Part shown: piece by piece, positions 1-8,042 of the stretch
How positions within the stretch are numbered: position 1 is the stretch's first letter
Layout: each line of letters starts with the position of its first letter
DNA from: Candidatus Villigracilis vicinus
GTDB lineage: Bacteria > Chloroflexota > Anaerolineae > Anaerolineales > Villigracilaceae
Length of the DNA stretch: 64,000 nt
Direction: 5' to 3'
Assembly (NCBI GenBank): GCA_016721315.1
Contig: JADKIL010000005.1
Coordinates: 248,001 to 312,000 of the forward strand
Notes under the pieces: generated by a model
The model's database searches: none
Seen by the model: the letters and a program-made list of their open reading frames with translations, nothing else
Told to the model about the DNA's origin: nothing
Program-made: the position numbers and the translations under genes

Positions 1-346
1 TGCTGGCGATATACACCTTTGCGCCTGCCTCACGGTGAGCAACCAAGCGCGCGATCACATCTTCACGGCGCTTTGCCCACAGGTCACGTTCCACCATCCA
101 TTCGGATACCTGCGCGACCTTTTCAGGTGTTGCATCTTTGATATAGCCAAGGCTATCCACCATCAATTTCTGCCCCCAAGCCTGCCAGTCGATCAGCCCG
201 CGTTTTGCCAGGAGATACGAAGGCATGATGGTTGCCATACGCAGGTTTGCTTCGAACTTACTCTGATTATGTTTGACCCAATCCACCATGCCTAAAAAGG
301 GCGAGCCGGTGGTCAGGGTTCCCATCATATCGGATACTACGATCAT
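1..346 (-). CDS. HAD-superfamily phosphatase, 5' part (cut by window edge)
   Basis: The reading frame starts at the ATG read leftwards from 346 and runs open through the left edge, so only about 115 N-terminal residues are visible. Residues 4-13 (VVSDMMGTLT) match HAD motif I, D-x-x-G-T-L-T, where the aspartate is normally the phosphorylated nucleophile. The visible part ends in VYIAS, which fits HAD motif II (a serine or threonine after a hydrophobic strand). The start is preceded by AGGAGA. A cap domain is probably in the helical middle. The substrate cannot be told; phosphoserine-phosphatase-like members have this layout. Family confident, function open. Confidence 0.75.
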   Translation of the reverse strand, partial: MIVVSDMMGTLTTGSPFLGMVDWVKHNQSKFEANLRMATIMPSYLLAKRGLIDWQAWGQKLMVDSLGYIKDATPEKVAQVSEWMVERDLWAKRREDVIARLVAHREAGAKVYIAS

Positions 347-373
347 GTGTTCTCCTATGAAGTAGAGTGGTCT

Positions 374-1900
374 CTACCGAAATTCGATCTTTAGATCATC
401 TTCCAAACTCTGACAATCTGAGCCTTCACAATATTTCAGGGCTTCCAAGTTTGTATGTAAATCAGAAAGCGTTTCGGCACTTAACCTGCCTGCCAGGTTT
501 TCCAACTGATACGGATCCGCCTGCAAGTCATAGAACTCGACCTCGCCATTGTCATATTCTACATAGACGTAATCTTCGCCGCGGATCCCGCGAAAGGCAC
601 CGCCTGCCACACCCACGAGCAGGTTATCGGTTTCCGGGTCTTTGAGGGTCTGCGCATCTGACAAAGCGGAAATGTTATACGTACTGGAAAACGCCTTATC
701 AACTTCATATCCAAATTCAACCAACAAGCCGTTGCGCCAGGACACATTCTCGCCCTGCAAACATGGCAGGAAGGAACGTCCGTCCACAAACTCTGGCGCC
801 CGGATATTGGTGATCTCGGCGATCGTGGGAGCCAGGTCAATGTTGGCAGTCATCTGGGAAATTTGGGTACCCGGCTCTATGCCTGGTCCACGCACCATAA
901 GCGGCACACGGATATCTTCTTCATAGGGTGTCCCCTTCCCTGAAGGGATGCTGTGCTCGCCAAGGTGAAAGCCGTTGTCAGACACGAAGAAAATATACGT
1001 ATTCTCCAACTGCCCATTCTGTTCCAGCGTTTGAACAACATCCTCCACCAACTCATCTGCCGCCTGCAAAGCATTGACTCGCGCTCTGAAATAGATATTT
1101 GCATCATCCACATCAAATTCATCACCGGTATTCGTCAATGAACGGATCAGTTCGGGTTTATCGCTCAAGTCCGCTTCTTCGAACGAAGGTTTTTGCGGAT
1201 AGGTCAGGTCGGCATTTAATCCTTCGTGGCGCGGCGCAGAGGTCGCCGGTCCGTGAGGCGCGTACACTGAAACGAAAAGAAAAAAGGGAGAGTCGGCTTT
1301 AACGCTGTCATTGATAAAGGTCAGTGATTTATCACGGATCACATCTGTGCTGTAATCCTCCGGTGCATCGCCGTGTTTAACCAACGTGCCATTCTCGTTC
1401 ATGGTGTAGTTGTAATACAGGTCGCCCTCGTAATCGGTGCCAAGAAAGGCTGCCCAATCCGTCCAACCGGGCGGGACATAATTCTGACCCGCATTGACCG
1501 GGTAGTTATTGAGATACTTTCCATACAATGCAGTACGGTATCCGGCATCGTGCAGCCAAACGTTTAATGTAGCTTCCTCTTCGCTCAACTTAAAAAAACG
1601 CGCGAAGCCGGGAGAATTCTCAAGAATATCCGTATTATGCGCGTATTGTCCGCGCAGCATTGAGGCTCGCGACGGGCAGCATAAGGGTGTGGTGATGAAG
1701 TAATTACTGAAGGTTGCGCCTTGTTCACCGATCAATTGATTGGTCTTCGGCATGTAGGGTATCAATGAATTGTCCATGTCATCCGTCAGAATGATGATGA
1801 CATTGGGCGAGTCTTTGAATAAACGCGTGTTTGTCGCTGTATAAGTCGCGCCAGCAACCAGGACAAGCACAATGATCGCAAGGATGATTTTCTTTTGCAT
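374..1900 (-). CDS. Secreted or membrane-anchored sulfatase
   Basis: 508 residues. Sulfatases hydrolyse sulfate esters, often on polysaccharides, using formylglycine made from a cysteine in C-x-P-S-R. Here that motif is at residues 74-78 (CCPSR), followed by the usual A-S-M-L-R-G. The metal-binding pair DD lies at about 40-41 (LTDDMD), and SDNGFHLGEH in the second half is the typical C-terminal metal site. A hydrophobic N-terminal segment (residues 5-18) is a signal anchor. I chose the ATG at 1900 because GGAG lies 6 bases upstream; an in-frame ATG 15 bases earlier lacks this. Arylsulfatase A or glucosamine-6-sulfatase type are both possible. A maturase (FGE or anaerobic SME) must be elsewhere. 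Confidence 0.88.
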   Translation of the reverse strand: MQKKIILAIIVLVLVAGATYTATNTRLFKDSPNVIIILTDDMDNSLIPYMPKTNQLIGEQGATFSNYFITTPLCCPSRASMLRGQYAHNTDILENSPGFARFFKLSEEEATLNVWLHDAGYRTALYGKYLNNYPVNAGQNYVPPGWTDWAAFLGTDYEGDLYYNYTMNENGTLVKHGDAPEDYSTDVIRDKSLTFINDSVKADSPFFLFVSVYAPHGPATSAPRHEGLNADLTYPQKPSFEEADLSDKPELIRSLTNTGDEFDVDDANIYFRARVNALQAADELVEDVVQTLEQNGQLENTYIFFVSDNGFHLGEHSIPSGKGTPYEEDIRVPLMVRGPGIEPGTQISQMTANIDLAPTIAEITNIRAPEFVDGRSFLPCLQGENVSWRNGLLVEFGYEVDKAFSSTYNISALSDAQTLKDPETDNLLVGVAGGAFRGIRGEDYVYVEYDNGEVEFYDLQADPYQLENLAGRLSAETLSDLHTNLEALKYCEGSDCQSLEDDLKIEFR

Positions 1901-1939
1901 ATTTCTCCAAAACAACGATGGTTGATCGTCAGCAGTATA

Positions 1940-2713
1940 TCACTGCGCCGTATTGCCCCCATCCACCAGCAAAAGATGACCCGTCACGAACGAGGCCTCA
2001 TCTGAAGCTAAGAACACAACCGCATTGGCGATCTCTTCCGGCTTGCCAAAACGCCCCATCGGAATATACGAACTTGATTCTTTGATCGCTTCTTCCAACT
2101 TCACCGGGGTTGAGTGCTCAAAATAGCCCTTCTCCATCCAACGATCCACAAAGGTATCACCGGGGCAAACCGCATTCACACGAATACCATCTTGCGCATG
2201 GTCAAGCGCCATCGCCTTGGTCATCATCCCTACAGCACCTTTACTCATAATATATGGGAAGGCATTCCTGCCCGCCACCACCGACCAATCCGACCCATTA
2301 TTTACAATTGCCCCATTCCCCTGCTTCTTCATCTGCGGCAGCACCAACTGGCACATCTTCCACACCGCGGTCACATTGATATTCAATGTATCCTGCCAGG
2401 TTTCATCACTCGTAGTTTCGGCGGTCCCTTTGGTAACAATGCCCGCATTATTGAACAAAATATCAATACGACCAAATTCCTTAAGAGCGGTATCCACGAC
2501 TCTCCGGCTATCCTCCACCTTTGAGTGATCTGCCTCAACAAACACGCATCTCACTCCCTTTGATCTGCATTCTGCCTCGACAGCTTTCCCCAAGCTGACA
2601 CGTCGCCCCGTGACGACCAAGTCCGCGCCTTCTTCGGCGAAGCGCAATGCCGTGGCTTTCCCAATCCCAGATGTGCCGCCGGTAATGATGGCGGTTTTGT
2701 TTTGCAATCTCAT
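1940..2713 (-). CDS. Short-chain dehydrogenase/reductase (classical SDR)
   Basis: 257 residues. Classical SDR features are all present: the NAD(P)-binding TGGTSGIG at residues 11-18, NNAG at 88-91, the catalytic serine about 141, and Y154-x-x-x-K158 (YIMSK). The C-terminus GHLLLVDGGNTAQ is the usual SDR end. An in-frame start 39 bases upstream exists, but the ATG at 2713 has AGGAG at proper distance and begins right at the conserved N-terminus. Substrate cannot be predicted. It is divergent from mutS2, with a 7-base-period repeat between the two genes. Confidence 0.85.
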   Translation of the reverse strand: MRLQNKTAIITGGTSGIGKATALRFAEEGADLVVTGRRVSLGKAVEAECRSKGVRCVFVEADHSKVEDSRRVVDTALKEFGRIDILFNNAGIVTKGTAETTSDETWQDTLNINVTAVWKMCQLVLPQMKKQGNGAIVNNGSDWSVVAGRNAFPYIMSKGAVGMMTKAMALDHAQDGIRVNAVCPGDTFVDRWMEKGYFEHSTPVKLEEAIKESSSYIPMGRFGKPEEIANAVVFLASDEASFVTGHLLLVDGGNTAQ

Positions 2714-2731
2714 AGTTTGCTCCTGAATATT

Positions 2732-2806
2732 GTGACGATAGACCATGAACAATAGACGATGGAAAAAACCTATTCATGATCAATGGTCTATCGTCCGTCG
2801 TCCGAA
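2732..2806. repeat. Degenerate 7-base-period repeat, inverted pair, mutS2 upstream region
   Basis: Left half reads gacgata/gaccatg/aacaata/gacgatg; right half reads atggtct/atcgtcc/gtcgtcc. Each half has a 7-base period and the two halves are roughly reverse complements around an A/T-rich centre. The same arrangement occurs inside mutS2 at 4885-4969. Confidence 0.75.
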
Positions 2807-2807
2807 G

Positions 2808-2822
2808 TATAATCCCCCATTA
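2808..2822 (+). promoter_or_regulatory. -10 element directly before mutS2 start
   Basis: TATAAT at 2808-2813 is followed by only 8 bases before the ATG at 2822, and no Shine-Dalgarno is visible. Transcription from this box would begin at or next to the A of the ATG, which suggests a leaderless message. The region upstream is occupied by the 7-base-period repeat, so a -35 element is not clear. Confidence 0.5.
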
Positions 2823-5221
2823 TGGACAGCAAGACACTCAACGTACTCGAATATCCCAAGATCCTCGAAAAGCTCGCAGGTTTCTGCGATTTTTCCGCTT
2901 CGATGGATCTGGCGCGCCAACTCGAACCGACCGACTCCTACGAACTTGCCATTGCAAGAATTGCAGAAACGACCGAAGCGCGCAAACTGCTCGCCGTGCA
3001 GGATGTGAGCATTGGCGCGGCGCATGATATCCGCCAATCGGCGGACCTCGCCGCTCGCAGCGGTGTGCTCGACGCCCACGCCCTGCTGGATGTGAAATCC
3101 ACGCTGATCGCCTGCCGCGAATTGAAGAAAACCTTTGAAAAGAAAGAAAACGAGTTTCCCCGCCTGTGTCTGATCGCAGAAGGATTGCCCGAAACACATG
3201 GCATCGTAGACGCCATCTCGCGCATCCTCTCCGAACGTGGTGAAGTATTGGATTCCGCATCGGTCAAACTGGCAGACATCCGCCGCAATTTGAGAGTCGC
3301 CCATGACCGTTTGATGAGCCGTCTGCAGAAGTACGTCACCGATACGCGCACCTCATCCATGCTGCAAGAAGCCATCATCACCCAGCGTGACGGACGTTAC
3401 GTGATCCCCCTGCGCGCAGAATTCAAAGGGCGCATCAAAGCTGTCATCCACGACCAATCTTCCAGCGGCGCAACTCTCTTCATTGAACCCCTGCCCATCG
3501 TGGAAGCGAACAACGAGATCCGTGAGTTGCAGCTTGCCGAACGTGACGAAGAATGGCGCATCCTTGCCGAAGTCTCATCGGTGGTGGGAGCGCATGCCAG
3601 CGAACTGAAATACGGCGTTGAAAATCTCGCCGTGCTTGACCTTGCATTTGCAAAGGCAAAGTACGGGGAGGAGTTACGAGCGAGTGAACCGGAATTGCGA
3701 AATGCAGAAAGCAAAATGCAGAATGCAGAAAAGCAATCATCGATCAAGTTGCTCCAAGCCCGCCACCCCCTACTCGACCCGGATATGGTGGTTCCAGTCG
3801 ACGTCGACCCGCGAGAAGGAACGCGCGCCATTGTCATTACCGGTCCGAACACCGGCGGCAAGACGGTTTCACTTAAAACAGTCGGTTTGCTCGTACTTAT
3901 GGCGCAAAGCGGACTTCACATCCCGGCCCAAAGCGGCTCGGAGTTGCCGTTCTTCAAATCGGTGTATGCCGATATCGGCGATGAGCAATCCATCGAGCAG
4001 TCGCTTTCGACCTTCAGCGGACACATCACCAACATCATCCGCATTCTCAAGCAGATCGATAACCGCTCGCTGGTCATCTTCGATGAGCTTGGTTCAGGGA
4101 CTGACCCACAAGAAGGCGCTGCCATTGCGCGAGCGATCCTCACCCACTTGCTCGAGGTCGGGGTGATGACTCTGGTTGCAACCCATTATCCTGAATTAAA
4201 AACCTTTGCCCATTCCACAGAAGGTGTAGTCAATGCCTCGCTGGAATTTGACATCAAAACGCTTCGTCCTACCTACAAGTTGACCATTGGCTTGCCGGGC
4301 AGGTCAAACGCTTTAGCCATTGCCCAAAAACTTGGACTGTCGCAATCCATCATTGAATCTGCACGGGCAGAGATCAATCCCCTGGACCTGCGTGCCGATA
4401 AACTTCTGGACGATATCCGCAAGGAACGCAACCGCACATCGCGTGAGCGTGAGAAATTGGAAAAGCAACGCGCCAAGCTCGAAGCGCAGAATCTTGAGCT
4501 TGAGAAGCGCCTCGAAAAGATAGAAGATGAACGCCGCGAAACCATTGCCAAAGCCCGCGCCGAAGGGGAATTGGAAGTGGCGCTGCTCAAACGCAATCTC
4601 GACTCGTTGAAGTCTCAATTGAAGAAAGCCAGCCAACCCTTGACCGCCATCCGTGCGATTGAAGAGAGGATGGAGAAGCTCGAAGAGAAGGCGGAAGCGC
4701 CTGTCGAACGACGGCAGACGGCAGACGGCAGTCGGCAGTCAGCGGTCAGCGGTCAATTACGTTTGGGCGAGAAAGTCACTGTCAGCAGCTTGAATGCCGA
4801 GGGTGTGGTGACCGCTTTAGGTGAGTCGGATGCGGAGGTTCAGATCGGGACGATCCGTGTGCGGGCGAAGATGTCGGATCTTATCAGACGACAGACGGCG
4901 GACGATAGACCACAGAAAGAAAAGCCCAAGCAACAGCCATCGTCCACGGTCAATCGTCCATCGTCCGTATCTCCCGGCATGGAAGTGGACTTGCGCGGGT
5001 TGATGGCAGAAGATGCACTCGATAAGATGGAACGATATCTGGAGCAGGCGTATCTTTCGGGCTTGCCGTGGGTGCGCATCATTCACGGGAAAGGGACCGG
5101 GAAACTACGTCAAGCCGTACGCGAGACCTTGAAGGGGCATACCTATGTAAAGTCATTTGAAGAAGGGGCTTCCAACGAAGGCGGCGAAGGGGTAACGGTG
5201 GCGAAGTTGAACGCAGCGTAG
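2822..5221 (+). CDS. mutS2: Endonuclease MutS2 / ribosome-collision factor with Smr domain
   Basis: 799 residues, normal for MutS2. Order: coiled-coil core (1-310), ATPase with Walker A GPNTGGKT at about 341-348 and Walker B IFDELGSGTDP at about 417, a long coiled coil (510-610), a KOW-like linker, and a C-terminal Smr domain from about 721 with VDLRGL and IIHGKGTGKL. MutS2 has been linked to suppression of recombination and, in Bacillus, to splitting of collided ribosomes; Smr is the nuclease part. Odd: three in-frame stretches of 7-base repeat DNA are translated, at residues about 290-304, 629-644 and 688-716, all in linker positions and outside catalytic motifs. No ribosome-binding site; see the -10 box at 2808. 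Confidence 0.95.
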   Translation: MDSKTLNVLEYPKILEKLAGFCDFSASMDLARQLEPTDSYELAIARIAETTEARKLLAVQDVSIGAAHDIRQSADLAARSGVLDAHALLDVKSTLIACRELKKTFEKKENEFPRLCLIAEGLPETHGIVDAISRILSERGEVLDSASVKLADIRRNLRVAHDRLMSRLQKYVTDTRTSSMLQEAIITQRDGRYVIPLRAEFKGRIKAVIHDQSSSGATLFIEPLPIVEANNEIRELQLAERDEEWRILAEVSSVVGAHASELKYGVENLAVLDLAFAKAKYGEELRASEPELRNAESKMQNAEKQSSIKLLQARHPLLDPDMVVPVDVDPREGTRAIVITGPNTGGKTVSLKTVGLLVLMAQSGLHIPAQSGSELPFFKSVYADIGDEQSIEQSLSTFSGHITNIIRILKQIDNRSLVIFDELGSGTDPQEGAAIARAILTHLLEVGVMTLVATHYPELKTFAHSTEGVVNASLEFDIKTLRPTYKLTIGLPGRSNALAIAQKLGLSQSIIESARAEINPLDLRADKLLDDIRKERNRTSREREKLEKQRAKLEAQNLELEKRLEKIEDERRETIAKARAEGELEVALLKRNLDSLKSQLKKASQPLTAIRAIEERMEKLEEKAEAPVERRQTADGSRQSAVSGQLRLGEKVTVSSLNAEGVVTALGESDAEVQIGTIRVRAKMSDLIRRQTADDRPQKEKPKQQPSSTVNRPSSVSPGMEVDLRGLMAEDALDKMERYLEQAYLSGLPWVRIIHGKGTGKLRQAVRETLKGHTYVKSFEEGASNEGGEGVTVAKLNAA
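3692..3734. repeat. 7-base-period repeat inside mutS2
   Basis: Six consecutive heptads: gaattgc, gaaatgc, agaaagc, aaaatgc, agaatgc, agaaaag. It is translated in frame as part of the segment before the MutS2 ATPase domain (NAESKMQNAEKQ). Confidence 0.75.
4709..4757. repeat. 7-base-period repeat inside mutS2 linker
   Basis: Seven heptads: cgacggc, agacggc, agacggc, agtcggc, agtcagc, ggtcagc, ggtcaat. Translated as a low-complexity R/Q/S/A-rich linker just before the KOW-like part. Confidence 0.85.
4885..4969. repeat. 7-base-period inverted-pair repeat inside mutS2, before Smr domain
   Basis: Left part agacgac/agacggc/ggacgat/agaccac and right part atcgtcc/acggtca/atcgtcc/atcgtcc face each other across about 16 bases. 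The arrangement mirrors the intergenic copy at 2732-2806. Translated as the K/Q/P/S-rich linker that precedes the Smr domain. Confidence 0.8.
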
Positions 5222-5325
5222 GGGTTTAAGTGTCTTGTTCTTAGTACTTTTAGGTAGTAGGCTTAACGCAATCGTAATCTGACCGGGTTATGATTGCGTT
5301 TATAATTTTTATAGAGGAGACGTTT

Positions 5326-5568
5326 ATGTCCATTGACGATGCCATCAAAAAAATGTCCGACCTTGTAACTTCCGCCTGTGCCAGTGCGGAGATCAAAGCC
5401 ACGAAGATGTCTGATGAAGAAGCGCGCCTGACGGTGCTGGCACCAGCGGGCGATATGCAGAAGATCAAAGATGCGACCTTTCAGCCTGCGATTGATATGC
5501 TGAACTCAGACGGTATGGATGTTCAGGTCTTTGTGTATGACAAAGATGCGCCGCCTTTGAAAGGATGA
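5326..5568 (+). CDS. Small conserved-looking hypothetical protein
   Basis: 80 residues, acidic, with no signal peptide or membrane segment. It starts at the ATG at 5326 preceded by GAGGAGA; an earlier in-frame ATG at 5290 would add a hydrophobic stretch without a ribosome-binding site. TATAAT at 5300-5305 would place a promoter just upstream. The end of the gene runs into a 7-base-period repeat that also covers the start of the next gene, 10 bases on. I do not recognise the family. Confidence 0.65.
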   Translation: MSIDDAIKKMSDLVTSACASAEIKATKMSDEEARLTVLAPAGDMQKIKDATFQPAIDMLNSDGMDVQVFVYDKDAPPLKG

Positions 5569-5588
5569 ATGCGGAAGGATGAATGACG
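5560..5588. repeat. 7-base-period repeat across a gene junction
   Basis: Heptads aggatga/atgcgga/aggatga/atgacga overlap the stop of the 80-residue gene and the start of the LuxR-type gene, so the repeat supplies the start region (GGAAGGATG) of the latter. Confidence 0.55.
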
Positions 5589-6418
5589 AAAAAGTGTTTC
5601 CGTTAAGTAAGCGGGAAAAGGATGTAGTTGGTTTGTTGTTACAAGGGAAGAGCAACAAGCAGATCGCCTTAGCGCTTGGGCTTTCAGAGCGGACGATTGA
5701 ATTTCATCTCAATAACATTTATACGAAGATGCAGGTTGGTTCAAGGGTGGAGTTGATCCTTTTGCTGGGGAAAACCGCCAACCCGGTGGAATCCACAGTT
5801 GTGTTGGATGGGGAAATTCTTGATAATGGCAATCAGCCCGTCTCGCCGAGAGGGGCAAAACTTTGGAGAGATACGTTCTCTCTGATCAGAAAAGAGGTTG
5901 CCATGACCATCCGTATTTCATTTGAAGAATTGGAAAATTATCTGCGAGGCCGCCCTGCTTTGCTGGGTTTCTTGTTATTTTCCACCGCCAGCCTGACGAC
6001 CCGTTTTATGTTGACAGAGCTTGGTTTGTATCACTGGGCAACATACGCCTTGCTGGGAATCATCTTAGCCGCAGGCAGCATCACGCTTGGAATGCTCTGG
6101 AAAGCATTGAATGAAAAGTTCAATCCGCTCATGCTGCTAGCGTTGACTGTTCTCTTGCCATTGACGGCGGCTGTGTTTGACCAAATCTACTTAAATACAA
6201 TACTGAGAAATGGTGGACAGATCGCCACTTCTATTGCAAATATTTCCACGCAAGCGGCATGGTTAGTCAGCCCGGAAGGTTATAACTATCTGCACACCGA
6301 ACGGCATGCCACATCAGATGCATTATGGTGGCTGACAAACCTTTCTGCCGCGTTGCTCTTCTTGCTCACTTCAATATCAAGCAAACGGCTCAACAGGCAA
6401 GACATTTCCCCCACATAG
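5579..6418 (+). CDS. LuxR-type HTH regulator with C-terminal membrane domain
   Basis: 279 residues. Residues 8-65 form a complete LuxR/GerE helix-turn-helix (LSKREKDVVGLLLQGKSNKQ, then S-E-R-T-I-E-F-H-L-N-N-I-Y-T-K). Instead of being C-terminal after a receiver domain, it is at the very N-terminus, followed by a linker and about four hydrophobic helices (around 125-145, 150-172, 185-205 and 250-270). This predicts a membrane-tethered DNA-binding protein that could respond to an envelope signal. The ligand and targets are unknown. A terminator follows directly. Confidence 0.8.
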   Translation: MNDEKVFPLSKREKDVVGLLLQGKSNKQIALALGLSERTIEFHLNNIYTKMQVGSRVELILLLGKTANPVESTVVLDGEILDNGNQPVSPRGAKLWRDTFSLIRKEVAMTIRISFEELENYLRGRPALLGFLLFSTASLTTRFMLTELGLYHWATYALLGIILAAGSITLGMLWKALNEKFNPLMLLALTVLLPLTAAVFDQIYLNTILRNGGQIATSIANISTQAAWLVSPEGYNYLHTERHATSDALWWLTNLSAALLFLLTSISSKRLNRQDISPT

Positions 6419-6424
6419 ATCGCT

Positions 6425-6461
6425 AAACAAAAAGACCCTCGCCATGTGAGTCTTTTTGTTT
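6425..6461. terminator. Bidirectional intrinsic terminator
   Basis: Arms aaacaaaaagac and gtctttttgttt flank a 13-base loop between two convergent genes; A and T runs on both sides allow use from either strand. Confidence 0.8.
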
Positions 6462-7402
6462 CATTGCTTGGTTGTCATGCGCCAGACGATGTTCAGCGCT
6501 TCCAAGCCGGTCTCACGGTGAATGACCTTGGCTTCGTCAGTGAGGTAGATATCCCCTTGCAGTGGACGGTCTTTGCGAGTGTACAGCCCGCGGTTGGGCA
6601 GGTCAGACACTGCCGCCCAGAAGTTCCACAAAGGCAGGTTGTATTCATCCGAGAGCATCGCCATATCACGGTTGATGCGATTATCTTTTTCGCGGTTGTC
6701 GGCTTTGGTGGCAAGGATGGGAACGACACCACTCGCCAGCAGCTGGTCAATAATGCGGCGCAAGTATTCGGTGTTGCGTGACTCGAAGTGTGAACCAATT
6801 TGAATAATGACAAAAGACGGGCGATGAATGCGCAGTTCACAGTCCACAGGTGTTTCGCCGAATTGACAGCCATACTCGCCGCGATGCCACTGATCCCATA
6901 ACAAGGCGCCGGGGGTGGTGCCATCTTGTGAGGTGGGGCTTTCACGGTTGAAGGAGCCGGTGAAGTTCGCAACGGTCTCTTGCAATTCAGGCGAGAGACT
7001 GGCGACGAGTGCTGCGTCCGTTTCATAGACGCCGAAAAATTCATCGGGGCGAGATTGACAATCACCGAAGATGGAGAAGGCATGCGGATCATTGCCCAAT
7101 GTCAGCCCGAGTTGATAGATGTCTTGAAGCATCGTCCCCGGCTCCGGCTGGACCGGGAGACTCATCCACGCATTGTCTTCATCCGCCGCTGTGGCCTGTG
7201 TCGCCTCACCCACCAGCGTGGACGTGGGTTGCGCCGCTGTCGCTTCTTTTGTGCTCGCAGGCTGGTTCGGGGTTGAGATACTTTTCCCCGGTGTAGGGAC
7301 GCTGCGAGTAGGCGTTTCCGTTGTGGGCTGAGTCGGAAGCGGAGTGACTTGGGGTGAACAGGCAGTGAGGAGAACCAATAAAAGAAGAAAAAGTTTTTTC
7401 AT
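6461..7402 (-). CDS. Lipoprotein, SGNH/GDSL-hydrolase-like
   Basis: 313 residues. The N-terminus MKKLFLLLLVLLTAC is a lipoprotein signal with lipobox L-T-A-C, followed by a Thr/Pro-rich spacer to about residue 80. The domain after it has IFGDCQSRPDEFFGVY, where SGNH hydrolases have G-D-S, then SFVIIQIGSHFES and a YLRRIIDQLLASGVVPILAT segment typical of the central SGNH strand-helix, and a late LTDEAKVIH. If the fold is right, the nucleophilic serine is replaced by cysteine in this copy, which may mean loss of esterase activity. Function is inferred only. Confidence 0.6.
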   Translation of the reverse strand: MKKLFLLLLVLLTACSPQVTPLPTQPTTETPTRSVPTPGKSISTPNQPASTKEATAAQPTSTLVGEATQATAADEDNAWMSLPVQPEPGTMLQDIYQLGLTLGNDPHAFSIFGDCQSRPDEFFGVYETDAALVASLSPELQETVANFTGSFNRESPTSQDGTTPGALLWDQWHRGEYGCQFGETPVDCELRIHRPSFVIIQIGSHFESRNTEYLRRIIDQLLASGVVPILATKADNREKDNRINRDMAMLSDEYNLPLWNFWAAVSDLPNRGLYTRKDRPLQGDIYLTDEAKVIHRETGLEALNIVWRMTTKQ

Positions 7403-7446
7403 TTCAAAAGCAATTCGGTGGCAACCTTCATATTACACGATGCGGT

Positions 7447-7476
7447 TTGTAAAATCCTGACGGGTCGCCCCTACGC
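7447..7476. repeat. Half copy of the GTAGGGGCGA palindrome
   Basis: The sequence gggtcgcccctac matches one arm of the palindromes at 26351 and 54402; no complete second arm is seen. It overlaps the stop codon of the phosphatase gene. Confidence 0.4.
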
Positions 7477-7914
7477 GTTCCAGACCTCAGCAAACTTCAA
7501 GATACGCGGGCGGATGTGAAACGCCCCGGGGTCGGCTTGTGGACGTTTGGACTTGATCAACTCCATCGCAGCCACTGGCTGCATGCCTTGCGCAATGAGG
7601 ATGCAGGCGCCCATGACCACTCCACGGTGCGCTCCGTAAGCGCAATGTGTAAAGACTTTGCCGCCGTTCTGAATGGTTTCGAGAGCAGCTTTTGTTCCGC
7701 GTATGAGCGGCTTGATGGGAATGGGAATCAGCGGTGTATCAAAGGTCGGGAGCCAGAGCCGCTCCATGGGAGTCGGATGCGCGTCGCGGTGTGGCATGCG
7801 TTCCACGCGCATGTTGATGACCAAGCGGATGCCGAGTTCGCGCAGGGTGTTGTAATCTTTTGAGGCAGGTGTGGTACCAATGAACAGGTCGGGGGTGATG
7901 GGAGAGAAGTTCAT
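7471..7914 (-). CDS. Dual-specificity-type protein phosphatase
   Basis: 147 residues. The signature HC-x5-R is present as HCAYGAHR at about residues 95-102, with the general-acid region upstream (FDTPLIPI). The short size and the opening FIGTTPASKDYNTLRELGI are typical of compact dual-specificity phosphatases that dephosphorylate proteins, lipids or nucleotides. No secretion signal, so cytoplasmic. Upstream on its strand GATACC lies about 10 bases before the ATG and no Shine-Dalgarno is evident, so a short or absent leader is possible. Confidence 0.8.
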   Translation of the reverse strand: MNFSPITPDLFIGTTPASKDYNTLRELGIRLVINMRVERMPHRDAHPTPMERLWLPTFDTPLIPIPIKPLIRGTKAALETIQNGGKVFTHCAYGAHRGVVMGACILIAQGMQPVAAMELIKSKRPQADPGAFHIRPRILKFAEVWNA

Positions 7915-7946
7915 GGAAAAATGGTATCACAGATGCAAATCTACAA

Positions 7947-7987
7947 AATCAAAAAGGACTTGTCCATTTGCCAAGTCCTTTTTGATT
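7947..7987. terminator. Bidirectional intrinsic terminator
   Basis: Near-perfect stem aatcaaaaaggacttg / caagtcctttttgatt with an 8-base loop. It lies between the start of the phosphatase gene and the end of the membrane-protein gene at 8043, so it probably terminates the latter on the minus strand. Confidence 0.8.
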
Positions 7988-8042
7988 GAATAGTCTAACA
8001 AAGCTCCATATTTATATTTATCCGTGCGGTCCTCAATATCCG

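Noticed and set aside
3692..4969. CRISPR array inside mutS2
   Set aside because: The units are 7 bases with no spacers and no cas genes nearby.
2822..5221. Opposite-strand open frames inside mutS2, tuf, nusA and other long genes
   Set aside because: They are shadows of high-GC coding sequence, lack ribosome-binding sites and show no family pattern.
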